A stretch of 64,000 bases of DNA from UBA2386 sp046306335 (GTDB taxonomy: Bacteria; Planctomycetota; UBA1135; UBA2386): positions 1 through 64,000 of the forward strand of contig JBKDXM010000117.1 of the NCBI GenBank assembly GCA_046306335.1, written 5' to 3'. Position 1 is the stretch's first letter, and every line of letters starts with the position of its first letter. This document shows positions 11,446-19,576 of the stretch, one piece after another. Both the position numbers and the translations under genes were made by a program. The notes below the pieces were generated by a model. That model was not told the origin of the DNA, ran no database searches, and saw only the letters and a program-made list of their open reading frames with translations.

Positions 11446-12288
11446 ATGCGTGCTGCCGACGATTCGTCCGTGCCACCAGGTCGCCAGTTGCCGCTGCGGG
11501 CCGGGCAGCCGCCGACCGCGGACGACGGCTTGTTGCTGGCCCGGTTGCGCGCCTTCGTGTTCGACGATCCCGGCGATCGCCTGCCCTTCACGGTCCGCTT
11601 GGCACAGGAGAACGGTTGGACGCGCGCCTACGCGCAGCGCGTTGTCGACGAGTATCGTCGCTTCGTCTGGTTGGCGTTGCGCGCCGGCCACCCCGTCACG
11701 CCGTCTCCGGCAGTCGACGAGGCGTGGCACCTGCATCTCTGCTACACGCGCGCGTACTGGCAACGCTTCTGCGGCGACGTGCTCGGTCGCCCGCTGCACC
11801 ACGAGCCGACGCGTGGCGGCGAGCGCGAGGACGGCAAGTTCGCCACGTGGTATGGCCGCACCCTGGCGAGCTACCGCGCGCACTTCGGCGAACCGCCCGC
11901 GGATGTCTGGCCGGCGCCGGGCGAGCGCTTCCGTGGGGGCGCCCCGCGCAAGGTCGACGCGGCGCGCCACTTCGTGATCGAGCGGGTGCGCGTCCGGCGG
12001 ATCGCTGCGGTCGGCGCGGCCGTCACGGCGTTGGTCGCGCTCGGCGCTTGCTCCGGGCGCGCCGACAACGGCGCGCTGCTGGGGGTGGCGGGGGTCGTCG
12101 TCGTCGGGGTTCTCGTCGCCGTGCTCGTGCGCTGCGCTGCCAAGCGCGCGCGCAGCGATGATCTCGTGGGCACTGGCTGTGGTGGCCAAGGCGACGTCGG
12201 GTCCAGGCCGCGCGACGCCGCATCGGACGATGGCGGGAATGGCGGGGATGGCGATGGCGGCGGCAGCAGCGGGTGCGGCGGCGACTGA
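11446..12288 (+). CDS. GRDP-like membrane protein with Gly/Asp-rich tail
   Basis: This 280-residue protein begins at ATG 11446, favoured over ATG 11434 because GAGG lies 6 bases before it. Residues about 25-160 resemble the glycine-rich-domain-protein-like fold: NGWTRAYAQRVVDEYRRFVWLA, PSPAVDEAWHLHLCYTRAYWQRF, LGRPLHHEPTRGG and WYGRTLASYRAHFGEPP. The WHLH and LHHxP motifs are the family hallmark, present in plant GRDPs and bacterial membrane proteins. Two hydrophobic helices (IAAVGAAVTALVALGAC; LLGVAGVVVVGVLVAVLV) follow. The protein ends in a Gly/Asp/Ser tail (SDDGGNGGDGDGGGSSGCGG). Such low-complexity tails also end TIGR04222-type membrane proteins. Function unknown. Confidence 0.78.
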   Translation: MRAADDSSVPPGRQLPLRAGQPPTADDGLLLARLRAFVFDDPGDRLPFTVRLAQENGWTRAYAQRVVDEYRRFVWLALRAGHPVTPSPAVDEAWHLHLCYTRAYWQRFCGDVLGRPLHHEPTRGGEREDGKFATWYGRTLASYRAHFGEPPADVWPAPGERFRGGAPRKVDAARHFVIERVRVRRIAAVGAAVTALVALGACSGRADNGALLGVAGVVVVGVLVAVLVRCAAKRARSDDLVGTGCGGQGDVGSRPRDAASDDGGNGGDGDGGGSSGCGGD

Positions 12289-12472
12289 TCGACTGTCGAC
12301 CGCGCTGCGCGGTGGTGGCCGCCGGCGCATCGCGCCGCGGGCAAGTCCCCGGCCTCGCGTCGCCTGTGGCGGGGGCTCCCTGGGCCGGCCAGCCGGCGGC
12401 GCTGGCGTCGCGGCGTTGCGTTTGGCGACGCGCCGGCTCGCCGGCCTGCGCCGATTCCGCCATGCTGGTCGC

Positions 12473-13615
12473 ATGCCGAACGTGCCGGGGCGCGTCGTGT
12501 CCGTTGGGCTGGGCCTGTTCGCGCTCGGCGCCTGCAACCGGCTGTCGCCGGAGCTGACGCCGCGCGTCGTCACCGACACAGGGCGGATCGTCAAGGCGCA
12601 GGCCGCGCGCGTCGACGGCCTCGGTGACCTCTCGGCGTTGGCGCTCGTGGCGTTGCGCCGCGGCGAGCCCGAGCGGCTGCTCGCGATCGGTTGGTCCGGC
12701 TACGCGGTCCTCGACGGCGAGTCGTTGGCGCCGACGCAGACGGTGCGGTTCGCGCACAGCGGCGACGTCGGCCGCATGGTCGTCCGCGACGTCGACGGCG
12801 ACGGCGCGGTCGAGTTCGTGCGTCTGGGCGAGCACTGGATCGGCCGGACCGCGGTCTTCGCCCTCGACGGTTCCTTGCGCTGGCAGGATGCCGACGAGGT
12901 CCGCGCGCGCGCGCCGAACGCGACCGCGGTGGTGGACTTCGACGGCGACGGGCGCTGCGAGTTCGTCACGGCCTTCAACGTGGCGACGTCCATGCGGGTC
13001 GTCGACTGCGACGGCAAGCCGCTGCGCGAGCTGCCGTGCGCGCCGCAGACCGGCACGCTGCGCGCCGTCGACCTCGACGGCGACGGCAAGCACGAACTGG
13101 CGGCGCTCGACGGCGGAGCGCTGCGCGTCCTCGCCGGCGACGGCCGCGAGCGCCTGCGCATCGAGGCCGCGGACTGCGGCTTCCTCTCCGTGCTCGACGT
13201 CGTGCGGGATCCGACGCCGGGCGCGGACCGCGACGTGTTCCTGCTGCACGGCAGCAACGGCCTCGCGCTGTGGGGCTTCGACGGCAGACGCGTCGACGTC
13301 GGCGACGCGCGGTCGGCGCGGGACCGGTTCGGCAACGTCGACGGCGAACGCGTGCGCGTGGCGATGGGCGGTGTCGCATGGGACGTTCGCGCCGGCTTGC
13401 TGCGGCAGCAGGCATGGCCGGCCGGGTTCGTCGCCGCGCGCGTCCGGTTGCGCTTCTTCGCCGGCGAACTGTCGTACGAGGAGGTGCTGCGCGCCGCCGG
13501 CGACGACGAGCGGTTGCGCGCGTTGGCGCTGTGCGCGCTCGCCGCGGCGCCGGGGCGGCCTGCCTGCGTATTGGTCGGCTGCGGCGGCGACGTCATCCGC
13601 TACCGCGCGCGCTGA
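12473..13615 (+). CDS. FG-GAP/VCBS-type lipoprotein
   Basis: This 380-residue protein has a short signal ending in LFALGAC, a lipobox. At least three calcium-loop-like repeats follow: VRDVDGDGAVEFV, VVDFDGDGRCEFV and AVDLDGDGKHELA. These are the DxDGDG motifs of FG-GAP (integrin-like propeller) repeats, so a Ca-binding beta-propeller outside the cytoplasm is likely. The C-terminal third has no such motif. No reaction can be assigned. The start ATG at 12473 is chosen because it begins the signal sequence; there is no convincing Shine-Dalgarno. Confidence 0.78.
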   Translation: MPNVPGRVVSVGLGLFALGACNRLSPELTPRVVTDTGRIVKAQAARVDGLGDLSALALVALRRGEPERLLAIGWSGYAVLDGESLAPTQTVRFAHSGDVGRMVVRDVDGDGAVEFVRLGEHWIGRTAVFALDGSLRWQDADEVRARAPNATAVVDFDGDGRCEFVTAFNVATSMRVVDCDGKPLRELPCAPQTGTLRAVDLDGDGKHELAALDGGALRVLAGDGRERLRIEAADCGFLSVLDVVRDPTPGADRDVFLLHGSNGLALWGFDGRRVDVGDARSARDRFGNVDGERVRVAMGGVAWDVRAGLLRQQAWPAGFVAARVRLRFFAGELSYEEVLRAAGDDERLRALALCALAAAPGRPACVLVGCGGDVIRYRAR

Positions 13616-13849
13616 CGAACTGCCGGGTCCGCAGCCGTGGTCCGGCGCAGCCGAGGCGACGCGGCGACTCGTCGCGAACCGCGGCCATGGCGTCCCACGC
13701 AGGCGCGGGCGGGACCCCAGGCGTTCGACCCGGCTGCCCTGCCGCCCTCCGCCCGGCGCTCAAGTCGGGGCCGCGAAGCACCGATGCCAAGGGACTCTGG
13801 CCGCTCTCGGCCCGGCCGGCGGCGGCATGCCCACTCCCTCGCGAACGTC

Positions 13850-15571
13850 ATGAGCATGAACTTCCTCCGCAACGGATTTCTGTGCGCTTCCTTCGCCGTC
13901 CTCGCCGTCGCGTGCGGTGGTGGTGGGGGTGGCGGTGGCGGCGGCGGCGGTGGCGCCACGGTCGCCACCGACCTGCTGATCAAGGACGCCACGGTGGACG
14001 GCCTGCTGTCATTCACGGTCAAGGTGCAGTCGCTCCAGCTCGTGGACAGCACGACGGGCGCGCTCACGGCCGACCTGCTCGACGAGGACCTCGCGATCGA
14101 ACTGGTCGGCGCCGGCTTCGCGCCGCGTTGGGTCCGCCGCGCGCAGCTGCCCGCCGGCACCTACCGCGGCGTGCAGGCGAGCCTCGACGTGTCCTCGACC
14201 GTCGCGCGCAACCTGGCCGGCGCGGCGGTCGCCGTCACGCACGCGGCGGCGAGCTTCACGACCGACTTCGCCACGCCGTTCACCGTGGCGGCGGGCGCCG
14301 CCGGCTCGTTCCCGCAGATCGTGCTCGACATCGACCTCGGCGCCTCGCTTGCCGGCGACGTGGCGACGCCGCCGATCGTCTTCACGCCCAGCGGTATCGT
14401 GTCCGCGCAAGCGACCGGCGCGCTGCCGATCGGCATCGACGAGGTCGAGGGTGTCGTGCGCGCGGTGAACGGCGCGACGGACTTCGTGGTCGATGCCTTC
14501 GCCGACGACGACCGCGCCGTGGCGCTGGGCCAGGTCAAGGTCACGCCGTCGCCGACCGCCCTGCTGGTCGACCCGAACGGCCAGGCCTACGCGTCCGCGG
14601 CGGCGTTCTTCGCCGCGCTCGCGCCGAACCTCGCCAGCGTCGAAGTGCACGGCAGCCTCGTCAACGGCGGCATCCTGGCGAGCCGCATCGAGGTCGAGCA
14701 CGCCGCCGGTGGCGTCGCCTACGTCGTGAAGCTCGAGGGGGTCGCCCGCAACGTCGACACGACGGCCAACACCTTCGACCTCGTCGTCGTCGAAGTGGAG
14801 AAGGGCGCCGCCATCGCCAACCCGCTGCTGACGGCGCTCGCCAACACGATCGCGTGCGACTACGACGCCGCGGCGCGGTTCCTGCTCGACGAGAACGTGC
14901 CCACCACGGAAGCGGGCTTCGTCAGCGGCCAGCGCATCAAGGCCAAGTTCGCGGTGTTCGCCGGCGCCCCGTTCCGCGCGGTCGTGGTGGAGATCGAAGG
15001 CCAGCCCGAGTTCGAGGGCGAGATCACCAACGTCGCGGGCCTGCCGAACTCGCTGGTGATGCGCCTGCTGCCGGGCAACGCCGCCCTCGGCGGCTCGGTG
15101 GCGTCGACCACGACGGACGTCACCGTCACCCTCGCGGCCTCTTCGCTGTCCCTCGACACGGAGGGCGAGCCGGCGCTCGCGACGAGCCAGCTCAAGATCG
15201 GCCAGCGGCTGGAAGTCCGCGGCGCGATCAGCGGCCCGAACACGGCGCCGACGGTCGCGGCGAGCCGCACGGAGGTCCACGCCGGCCGCGCCCGCGGCGT
15301 CGTTACCTCGGTGTCGCCGGGCACGGGTCAGTTCACGTTCACCATCGCGAGCGTCGACGATCCGTTCGGCGGCACGGTCACGGCGGGACCGGCGACGGCG
15401 ACCGTAAGCGCCAGCTGCGTCTTCGGCGACGAGGCCGACGACGCGGCCAGCTTCTACGCGCTGTTCGCCAACCTCGGCGCGGGCCAGTTCCTCGAGGTCG
15501 AGGTGCACGGCCTGGGCCTGTCGTTGGCGAACCATGTCGAGGCCTACGAGGTCGAGGCCAAGGTGGACTGA
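13850..15571 (+). CDS. Poly-Gly lipoprotein with DUF4382/DUF5666-like repeats
   Basis: This 573-residue protein has a signal ending in VLAVAC followed by 13 glycines, a spacer that would hold the lipidated Cys away from the folded part. The first folded segment (LLIKDATVDGLLSFTVKVQSLQL ... LPAGTYRGVQASLDV) fits the DUF4382-type beta domain. Later segments (EVEGVVRAVN, VEVHGSLVNGGILASRIEVEH, FEGEITNVAGLPNSLVMRL, LEVRGAI, ARGVVTSVSPGTGQFTF, LEVEVHGLGLSLANHVEAYEVE) are repeated DUF5666-like beta units. This pairing is frequent in bacterial lipoproteins of unknown role. The DNA behind the Gly tract is a run of GGT/GGC triplets, so copy number may vary between strains without a frameshift. Confidence 0.82.
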   Translation: MSMNFLRNGFLCASFAVLAVACGGGGGGGGGGGGGATVATDLLIKDATVDGLLSFTVKVQSLQLVDSTTGALTADLLDEDLAIELVGAGFAPRWVRRAQLPAGTYRGVQASLDVSSTVARNLAGAAVAVTHAAASFTTDFATPFTVAAGAAGSFPQIVLDIDLGASLAGDVATPPIVFTPSGIVSAQATGALPIGIDEVEGVVRAVNGATDFVVDAFADDDRAVALGQVKVTPSPTALLVDPNGQAYASAAAFFAALAPNLASVEVHGSLVNGGILASRIEVEHAAGGVAYVVKLEGVARNVDTTANTFDLVVVEVEKGAAIANPLLTALANTIACDYDAAARFLLDENVPTTEAGFVSGQRIKAKFAVFAGAPFRAVVVEIEGQPEFEGEITNVAGLPNSLVMRLLPGNAALGGSVASTTTDVTVTLAASSLSLDTEGEPALATSQLKIGQRLEVRGAISGPNTAPTVAASRTEVHAGRARGVVTSVSPGTGQFTFTIASVDDPFGGTVTAGPATATVSASCVFGDEADDAASFYALFANLGAGQFLEVEVHGLGLSLANHVEAYEVEAKVD

Positions 15572-15719
15572 CGCGCGGCGGCCCGCCGCGTGGGCCGCGA
15601 CGACGCGCGCGCCGGGGCGCGGTTGGGATCGCGCCCCGCGCGCTGCTTCACGCCCGTCCTCGGCGCCCGTACGTTCGGCGCTGCCGCCGGCCGCTGCGCG
15701 CGTCGGCCCGAACGACCCG

Positions 15720-17054
15720 ATGCCCAACCTCCGTCCGACGCTCGCGTGGCTGTTCAGTCTGCGCGGCCGCGTCACGGCGGCGCGCTTCCTCGGCGTCGGC
15801 TTGCTGCTGCTCGCGCTGAAGGTCGGCCTCGACGCGGGGCTGTGCCGCGCGCTCGGCTTGCCGCCGTGGTCGCCGCTGCTCTACGTGACGCCGCTGCCGT
15901 GGCCGTTGCTGCGCGCCGACGTCGGCTGGAAGTGGGCGCTGTTCGCCGCGCCGTCGCTGGCGTTCTGCTGGATCGGCGTGGCGATGACGTTCCGTCGGCT
16001 GCGCGACGCGGGCTGGTCGGACTGGCTGTTGCTGGCGTTCTTCGCCCCGTACGCCAACCTCTGCCTGTTCGCCGTGCTCGCCGCGTTGCCGTCGCGCGCC
16101 GAGGCGGCGGCGCCCGCCGGCGCATCGGCCGCCGGCGAGAGCCTGCCGCGGTGGCTGCCGGCAGCGCTCGCCGCCGCGGTCACGGTGGGATTCTCCTGGC
16201 TCAGCTTCGGGCTGCTGGCCGACTACGGCGGCATCCTGTTCTTCGGCCTGCCGATGATGCAGGGCCTGATCGTCGGCATGACGACGCGCGATCGCCACTG
16301 GACCGAGTCGCTCGGGCAGTTGGCGCTGAGCCTCGTGTACGAAGCGCTGCTGCTGCTCACGCTCGCGCTCGAAGGCCTGCTCTGCATCGCCATGGCCGTG
16401 CCGCCTTGGTTCCTCTGTGGCCTGCTCGGCGTGTGCGTCGGCCGCGCGATCACGCCGCTCCAGCGCGGCCGGGCGTGGGTGGGACTGCTGGCCGTGCCGC
16501 TGCTGCAGTGCCTCGAACCCGCCGTCGCGCCGCCGGCGACGGTGTTCGAAGCGCGCACCGAGGTGGTGGTGCAGGCCGCGCCCGAGCGCGTCTGGCAGAG
16601 CCTCGTGACTTTCGACCGCCTGCCGCCGCCGACCGAGCTGCTGTTCCGCCTCGGCATCGCCTACCCGACGCACGCCACGATCACGGGCCGCGGGCCGGGG
16701 GCCGTCCGCCACTGCTCGTTCACCACCGGCGACTTCGTCGAGCCGATCGAAGTGTGGGACGAGCCGCGCCTGCTGCGCTTCGCCGTCACGCAGTGCCCGC
16801 CGCCGATGCAGGAGTGGAACCCGTTCCACGGCCCCGACGAAGTGCACGCCGCGCACCTGCACGGCTACTTTCAGGCCCGCCAGGGGCAGTTCGAGCTGAC
16901 GCCGCAGCCCGACGGCACGACGCGGCTCGTCGGCACGACGTGGTACTCGCACGGCCTGCGGCCGGAGGCGTACTGGCGGCTGTGGAGCGACCTGATGGTG
17001 CACGCGATCCACCGCCGTGTGCTCGACCACATCCGGCGCGAAGCGGAGCGCTGA
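15720..17054 (+). CDS. Membrane protein (DUF805-like) fused to an SRPBCC domain
   Basis: This 444-residue protein starts with LRPTLAWLFSLRGRVTAARFLG, typical of DUF805 membrane proteins, which have a short cytoplasmic lead (FSLRGRxxRxxF) before hydrophobic helices. About seven further helices cover residues 20-270. The C-terminal 165 residues (FEARTEVVVQAAPERVWQSLVTF ... CSFTTGDFVEPIEVWDEPRLLRFAVT ... LVGTTWYSHGLRPEAYWRLWSDLMVHAIHRRVLDHIRREAE) match the SRPBCC/polyketide-cyclase-like fold that binds hydrophobic ligands. The two-part layout occurs in several bacterial phyla. Ligand unknown. The start overlaps no other gene, and its upstream neighbour ends 148 bases earlier. Confidence 0.8.
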   Translation: MPNLRPTLAWLFSLRGRVTAARFLGVGLLLLALKVGLDAGLCRALGLPPWSPLLYVTPLPWPLLRADVGWKWALFAAPSLAFCWIGVAMTFRRLRDAGWSDWLLLAFFAPYANLCLFAVLAALPSRAEAAAPAGASAAGESLPRWLPAALAAAVTVGFSWLSFGLLADYGGILFFGLPMMQGLIVGMTTRDRHWTESLGQLALSLVYEALLLLTLALEGLLCIAMAVPPWFLCGLLGVCVGRAITPLQRGRAWVGLLAVPLLQCLEPAVAPPATVFEARTEVVVQAAPERVWQSLVTFDRLPPPTELLFRLGIAYPTHATITGRGPGAVRHCSFTTGDFVEPIEVWDEPRLLRFAVTQCPPPMQEWNPFHGPDEVHAAHLHGYFQARQGQFELTPQPDGTTRLVGTTWYSHGLRPEAYWRLWSDLMVHAIHRRVLDHIRREAER

Positions 17055-17061
17055 CGGCGGC

Positions 17062-17193
17062 GCCGGCCGCCCGGCAGGCGGCGTGCCGCCAGGGCGGGGT
17101 GCCGCCGCTTGCCGACGGGGCCGCCGTGGCGCAACCCACCGGCCGTGGACTCGGTCAGCCAGTTCGCGCTCGGGCGAGCGTCGCGGCGTTGGC
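17062..17193 (+). repeat. Copy 1 of a duplicated hydrolase 5' segment
   Basis: These 132 bases match 21441-21573 at about 90 percent (10 mismatches and one missing base counted by eye), same orientation. The right-hand 50 bases correspond to the first codons of the YdjM-like gene (VDSVSQF then LGASVAAL in the intact copy). One base is missing after GCTCG, so this copy is a frameshifted fragment without the rest of the gene. The left part holds GGCGGC-GT-GCCGCC, a REP-like hairpin. Confidence 0.8.
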
Positions 17194-17319
17194 CGCCACG
17201 GTCGTCGTCGCCGCCGTCCTCGGAGCCTGCGCGACGATCGCTGGCCGGGCTTGGCGTGGCTGCACCAACGGACCCGATGGGCCATCCGGGAGCCTGGAGA
17301 ATGACCGCGGTTCGGCCTC

Positions 17320-18423
17320 TCAGACGCCCTTCCACGCGAGCACCGGCCGCAGCCGACGGACGACCTTGACCAGGTCGCGTTGCGCCCGCATCACGGCCCC
17401 GATGTCCTTGTAGGCGCCCGGGGCCTCGTCACGCAGGTCGTCGAGCAGGTCCCGCGGGAAGTGCACGCCGTCGAGCTGGCGTTCCAACTCGCGGGAACTG
17501 ATGCGGCGCAGCGCCTCGCCGCGCGGCAGCCGCCGGCCCGCGCCGTGCGAGCTCGAGCACAGCGAGGCCGGGCAGCCGCGGCCCTCGACATGGAACGACC
17601 AACTGCCCATCGAGCCCGGAATCGCCCCGAACTCGCCGGCGGCCGCCGAGGCAGCGCCCTTGCGGTGCACCCAGAGGTCGCGGTCGCCGTGTTGTTCGCG
17701 GCGCACGAAGTTGTGCACCACGTCCTGCCATGTGTCCCAAACGCAGGCGAGTCCGAGCGCCTGCTGTACGGCGATCGCCGCCGCCTCGGCGATGGCGCGT
17801 CGGTTCTGCCGGGCGAAGCGCACGGCGACGTCGTGGTCTTGCAGGTAGTCGCCGCCGGGGCCGGCGGTCGGCAGCGCGACCAGCCCCTTGCCGACCCGCT
17901 CGCCGCGCGCGAGGTGATGGTCGCGCACCTGCGGGCCGAGCGCCCGCGAGCCGCTGTGCACCATCAGCCAAAGGCGGTCGTCGTCGTCGGCCTGCACTTC
18001 GAGGAAGTGGTTGCCGCGGCCGAGCGTGCCGAGTTCGAACTGCAGGTCGCGATGGGCGCTGCGGGCCAGCGCGGCGTCGGTCAGTCCGAGCGCGTCCAGT
18101 TCGCGCCGTCGCCGCTGTCGCCGCGACGGCACTTGGTCGCGCAAGGCCGCGAACAGGCGTTCGGCGGCGGCGGCATCGGCGAGCGCTGCAGCCGTGCCGG
18201 CGAGCGCGACCGCGGCGATGCCGCAGCCGATGTCGCCACCGACCGCCTGCGGGTACAGACGGTCGGCGGTGCCGACGACCGTGCCGATGCAGACATGCTC
18301 GGCGAGGTGCACGTCGGGCATCACGGCGATGTGCTCCACGGCAGGGGCCGCCGCGAGGCGGCCCAATGCCTGTTGCACATCGCGAGGGACCGGCTCCGCC
18401 AACCAGCGGTGCACGATGGTCAT
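17320..18423 (-). CDS. rtcB: RtcB-type RNA ligase (short form)
   Basis: This 367-residue protein belongs to the RtcB family, which joins 2',3'-cyclic phosphate and 5'-OH RNA ends using GTP and Mn. The ligase signature residues are visible: PDVH (36-39), GDIGCG with Cys67, GRGNHF with His139, VHSGSR with His156, VHNF with His237, HRKGAA (253-258) and SHGAGR with His293 (the guanylated His position). The closing EAPGAYKDIGAVMRAQRDLVKVV is also typical. It is about 100 residues shorter than the E. coli enzyme, like other short bacterial RtcB proteins. The ATG overlaps the stop of the RbfA-like gene as ATGA, so the two are translationally coupled. Confidence 0.92.
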   Translation of the reverse strand: MTIVHRWLAEPVPRDVQQALGRLAAAPAVEHIAVMPDVHLAEHVCIGTVVGTADRLYPQAVGGDIGCGIAAVALAGTAAALADAAAAERLFAALRDQVPSRRQRRRRELDALGLTDAALARSAHRDLQFELGTLGRGNHFLEVQADDDDRLWLMVHSGSRALGPQVRDHHLARGERVGKGLVALPTAGPGGDYLQDHDVAVRFARQNRRAIAEAAAIAVQQALGLACVWDTWQDVVHNFVRREQHGDRDLWVHRKGAASAAAGEFGAIPGSMGSWSFHVEGRGCPASLCSSSHGAGRRLPRGEALRRISSRELERQLDGVHFPRDLLDDLRDEAPGAYKDIGAVMRAQRDLVKVVRRLRPVLAWKGV

Positions 18424-18746
18424 CGTGCCTCCCCGGTCGGCGTCACCGTGAACGACAGCTGGGGCACGCGACGACGCGTCAGCGTCGCCGCCACCGCGTC
18501 GCGCAGGAACCCGCGCGCGCGATCGAGTGCGCCCAAGGACGCGGCCAAGCCGTGGCCGCACGGATCCAGCATCACGACGAGCACGTGCTTGTCGCCCTGC
18601 ATCGGCTCGACGCGGTCGAGCACGAGGTCCATCAGGACCGGATCGGAGGATTCGCCCATGGCGTACGACAGCGCGTCGTGCACCTGGGCGCAGAGTTGGC
18701 GGGTCTTCGCGATCGACCGCCCGCCGCGGTCATCGGCAGAATGCAT
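18420..18746 (-). CDS. RbfA-like ribosome-binding protein coupled to rtcB
   Basis: This 108-residue protein resembles RbfA, the cold-shock 30S maturation factor: AKTRQLCAQVHDALSYAMG, then DPVLMDLVLDRVEPMQGDKHVLVVMLDP (KH-like beta strands), then RARGFLRDAVAATLTRRRVPQLSFTVTP, which corresponds to the RbfA helix-strand LRxxLAxRLxLRxxPxLxF. The ATG at 18746 is chosen because it places the RbfA core correctly; a GTG at 18779 is also in frame. Its TGA overlaps the rtcB ATG (ATGA). A standard rbfA normally lies near infB, so this may be a paralogue devoted to RNA repair. That role is inferred from the pairing. Confidence 0.7.
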   Translation of the reverse strand: MHSADDRGGRSIAKTRQLCAQVHDALSYAMGESSDPVLMDLVLDRVEPMQGDKHVLVVMLDPCGHGLAASLGALDRARGFLRDAVAATLTRRRVPQLSFTVTPTGEAR

Positions 18747-19066
18747 CAATGGGCACCACGGCGTGCGATCGCACGCCACAATGGAACCGGTGTGTCAGGG
18801 GACCAGGGTGTCAGGAGCGACGCTCACCCGGCCGCCGCGCAGATCAATCGCGCGAGAACCGGGAGGCGGACACAGCGATGCGGATGTGGTGCATGGTGGC
18901 CTCTGAGAGCGGCGCACTGTACCGACGAAGTCATGAACGTCCATGCCGGCCGCGGGATCCGCGCTCGGGACGCCCGGGACCGCGGCTGCAGGCGCCTGGA
19001 TACGAGCCGGGGTGGCGGGGTTGGCGGCCTCCGGCGACGTCCGTCGGGGCTTGTGGCCCAGGGTCG
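18747..19066. other. 320-bp gap without a recognised gene
   Basis: This gap separates the minus-strand RbfA-like gene from the plus-strand membrane protein, so both promoters should lie here. No frame shows recognisable protein sequence, and no clear -35/-10 pair was found by eye. Confidence 0.4.
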
Positions 19067-19525
19067 ATGCGCATACCACTGGGGCGCCAAGCAAGACGAG
19101 GTCCCTTGGTCAGGTCCACTGCTCGCCCGCAAGTCGACCAGCCGAGCGCCGTCCCGGCGCAGCGCTTCCTTGCTTGGAATCGGGGAGGTTGGTTCGGGAG
19201 CCAGATCGGCTCGACCCTTTGGTTGTTGCCGTGCGGCTTCGGCTTGTTGTCCGAGGACGGGCGCGCGGCCTGCCTCGCCTTTGCCGCCTTCGTTGCGTGC
19301 AACCTCTGGGGCCTTGCCTTGTGGCGACGACGCGCCCGTCTCTCGGCCCATCGCGGCATCCAGGCCTTCCTGCTCGGGGCCATGGTCACGATCGCCATCG
19401 TCACCGTAGGCACCGAGGTCCTGCTCGGGACCAGCTTGCTGCCGCATTGGGTGATCGCGGCGCCGCTGCCGCTGATGGCCCATTTCTGGTGGCTGGAGCG
19501 GCAGGCGAATCGACCGGCAGTTTGA
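19067..19525 (+). CDS. Small membrane protein of unknown function
   Basis: This 152-residue protein begins at ATG 19067, the only ATG in frame close to the conserved part. After about 35 polar residues comes FLAWNRGGWFGSQIGSTLWLLPCGF, followed by three more hydrophobic stretches and HFWWLERQAN near the end. The N-x-x-G-W-F-G-x-x-x-G-S-T-L-W pattern followed by LALWRRRARLSAHRGIQ looks like a four-helix membrane family found widely in bacteria without a known role. Codon third positions are visibly less GC-rich than in neighbouring genes (for example CTT GCT TGG AAT CGG GGA GGT), which may indicate recent transfer. The exact start is uncertain. Confidence 0.65.
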   Translation: MRIPLGRQARRGPLVRSTARPQVDQPSAVPAQRFLAWNRGGWFGSQIGSTLWLLPCGFGLLSEDGRAACLAFAAFVACNLWGLALWRRRARLSAHRGIQAFLLGAMVTIAIVTVGTEVLLGTSLLPHWVIAAPLPLMAHFWWLERQANRPAV

Positions 19526-19576
19526 CGGGCAGTTTGACCGGCAGTCCGACGGGCATCGGCCCGAGCCGTCGCGCGG

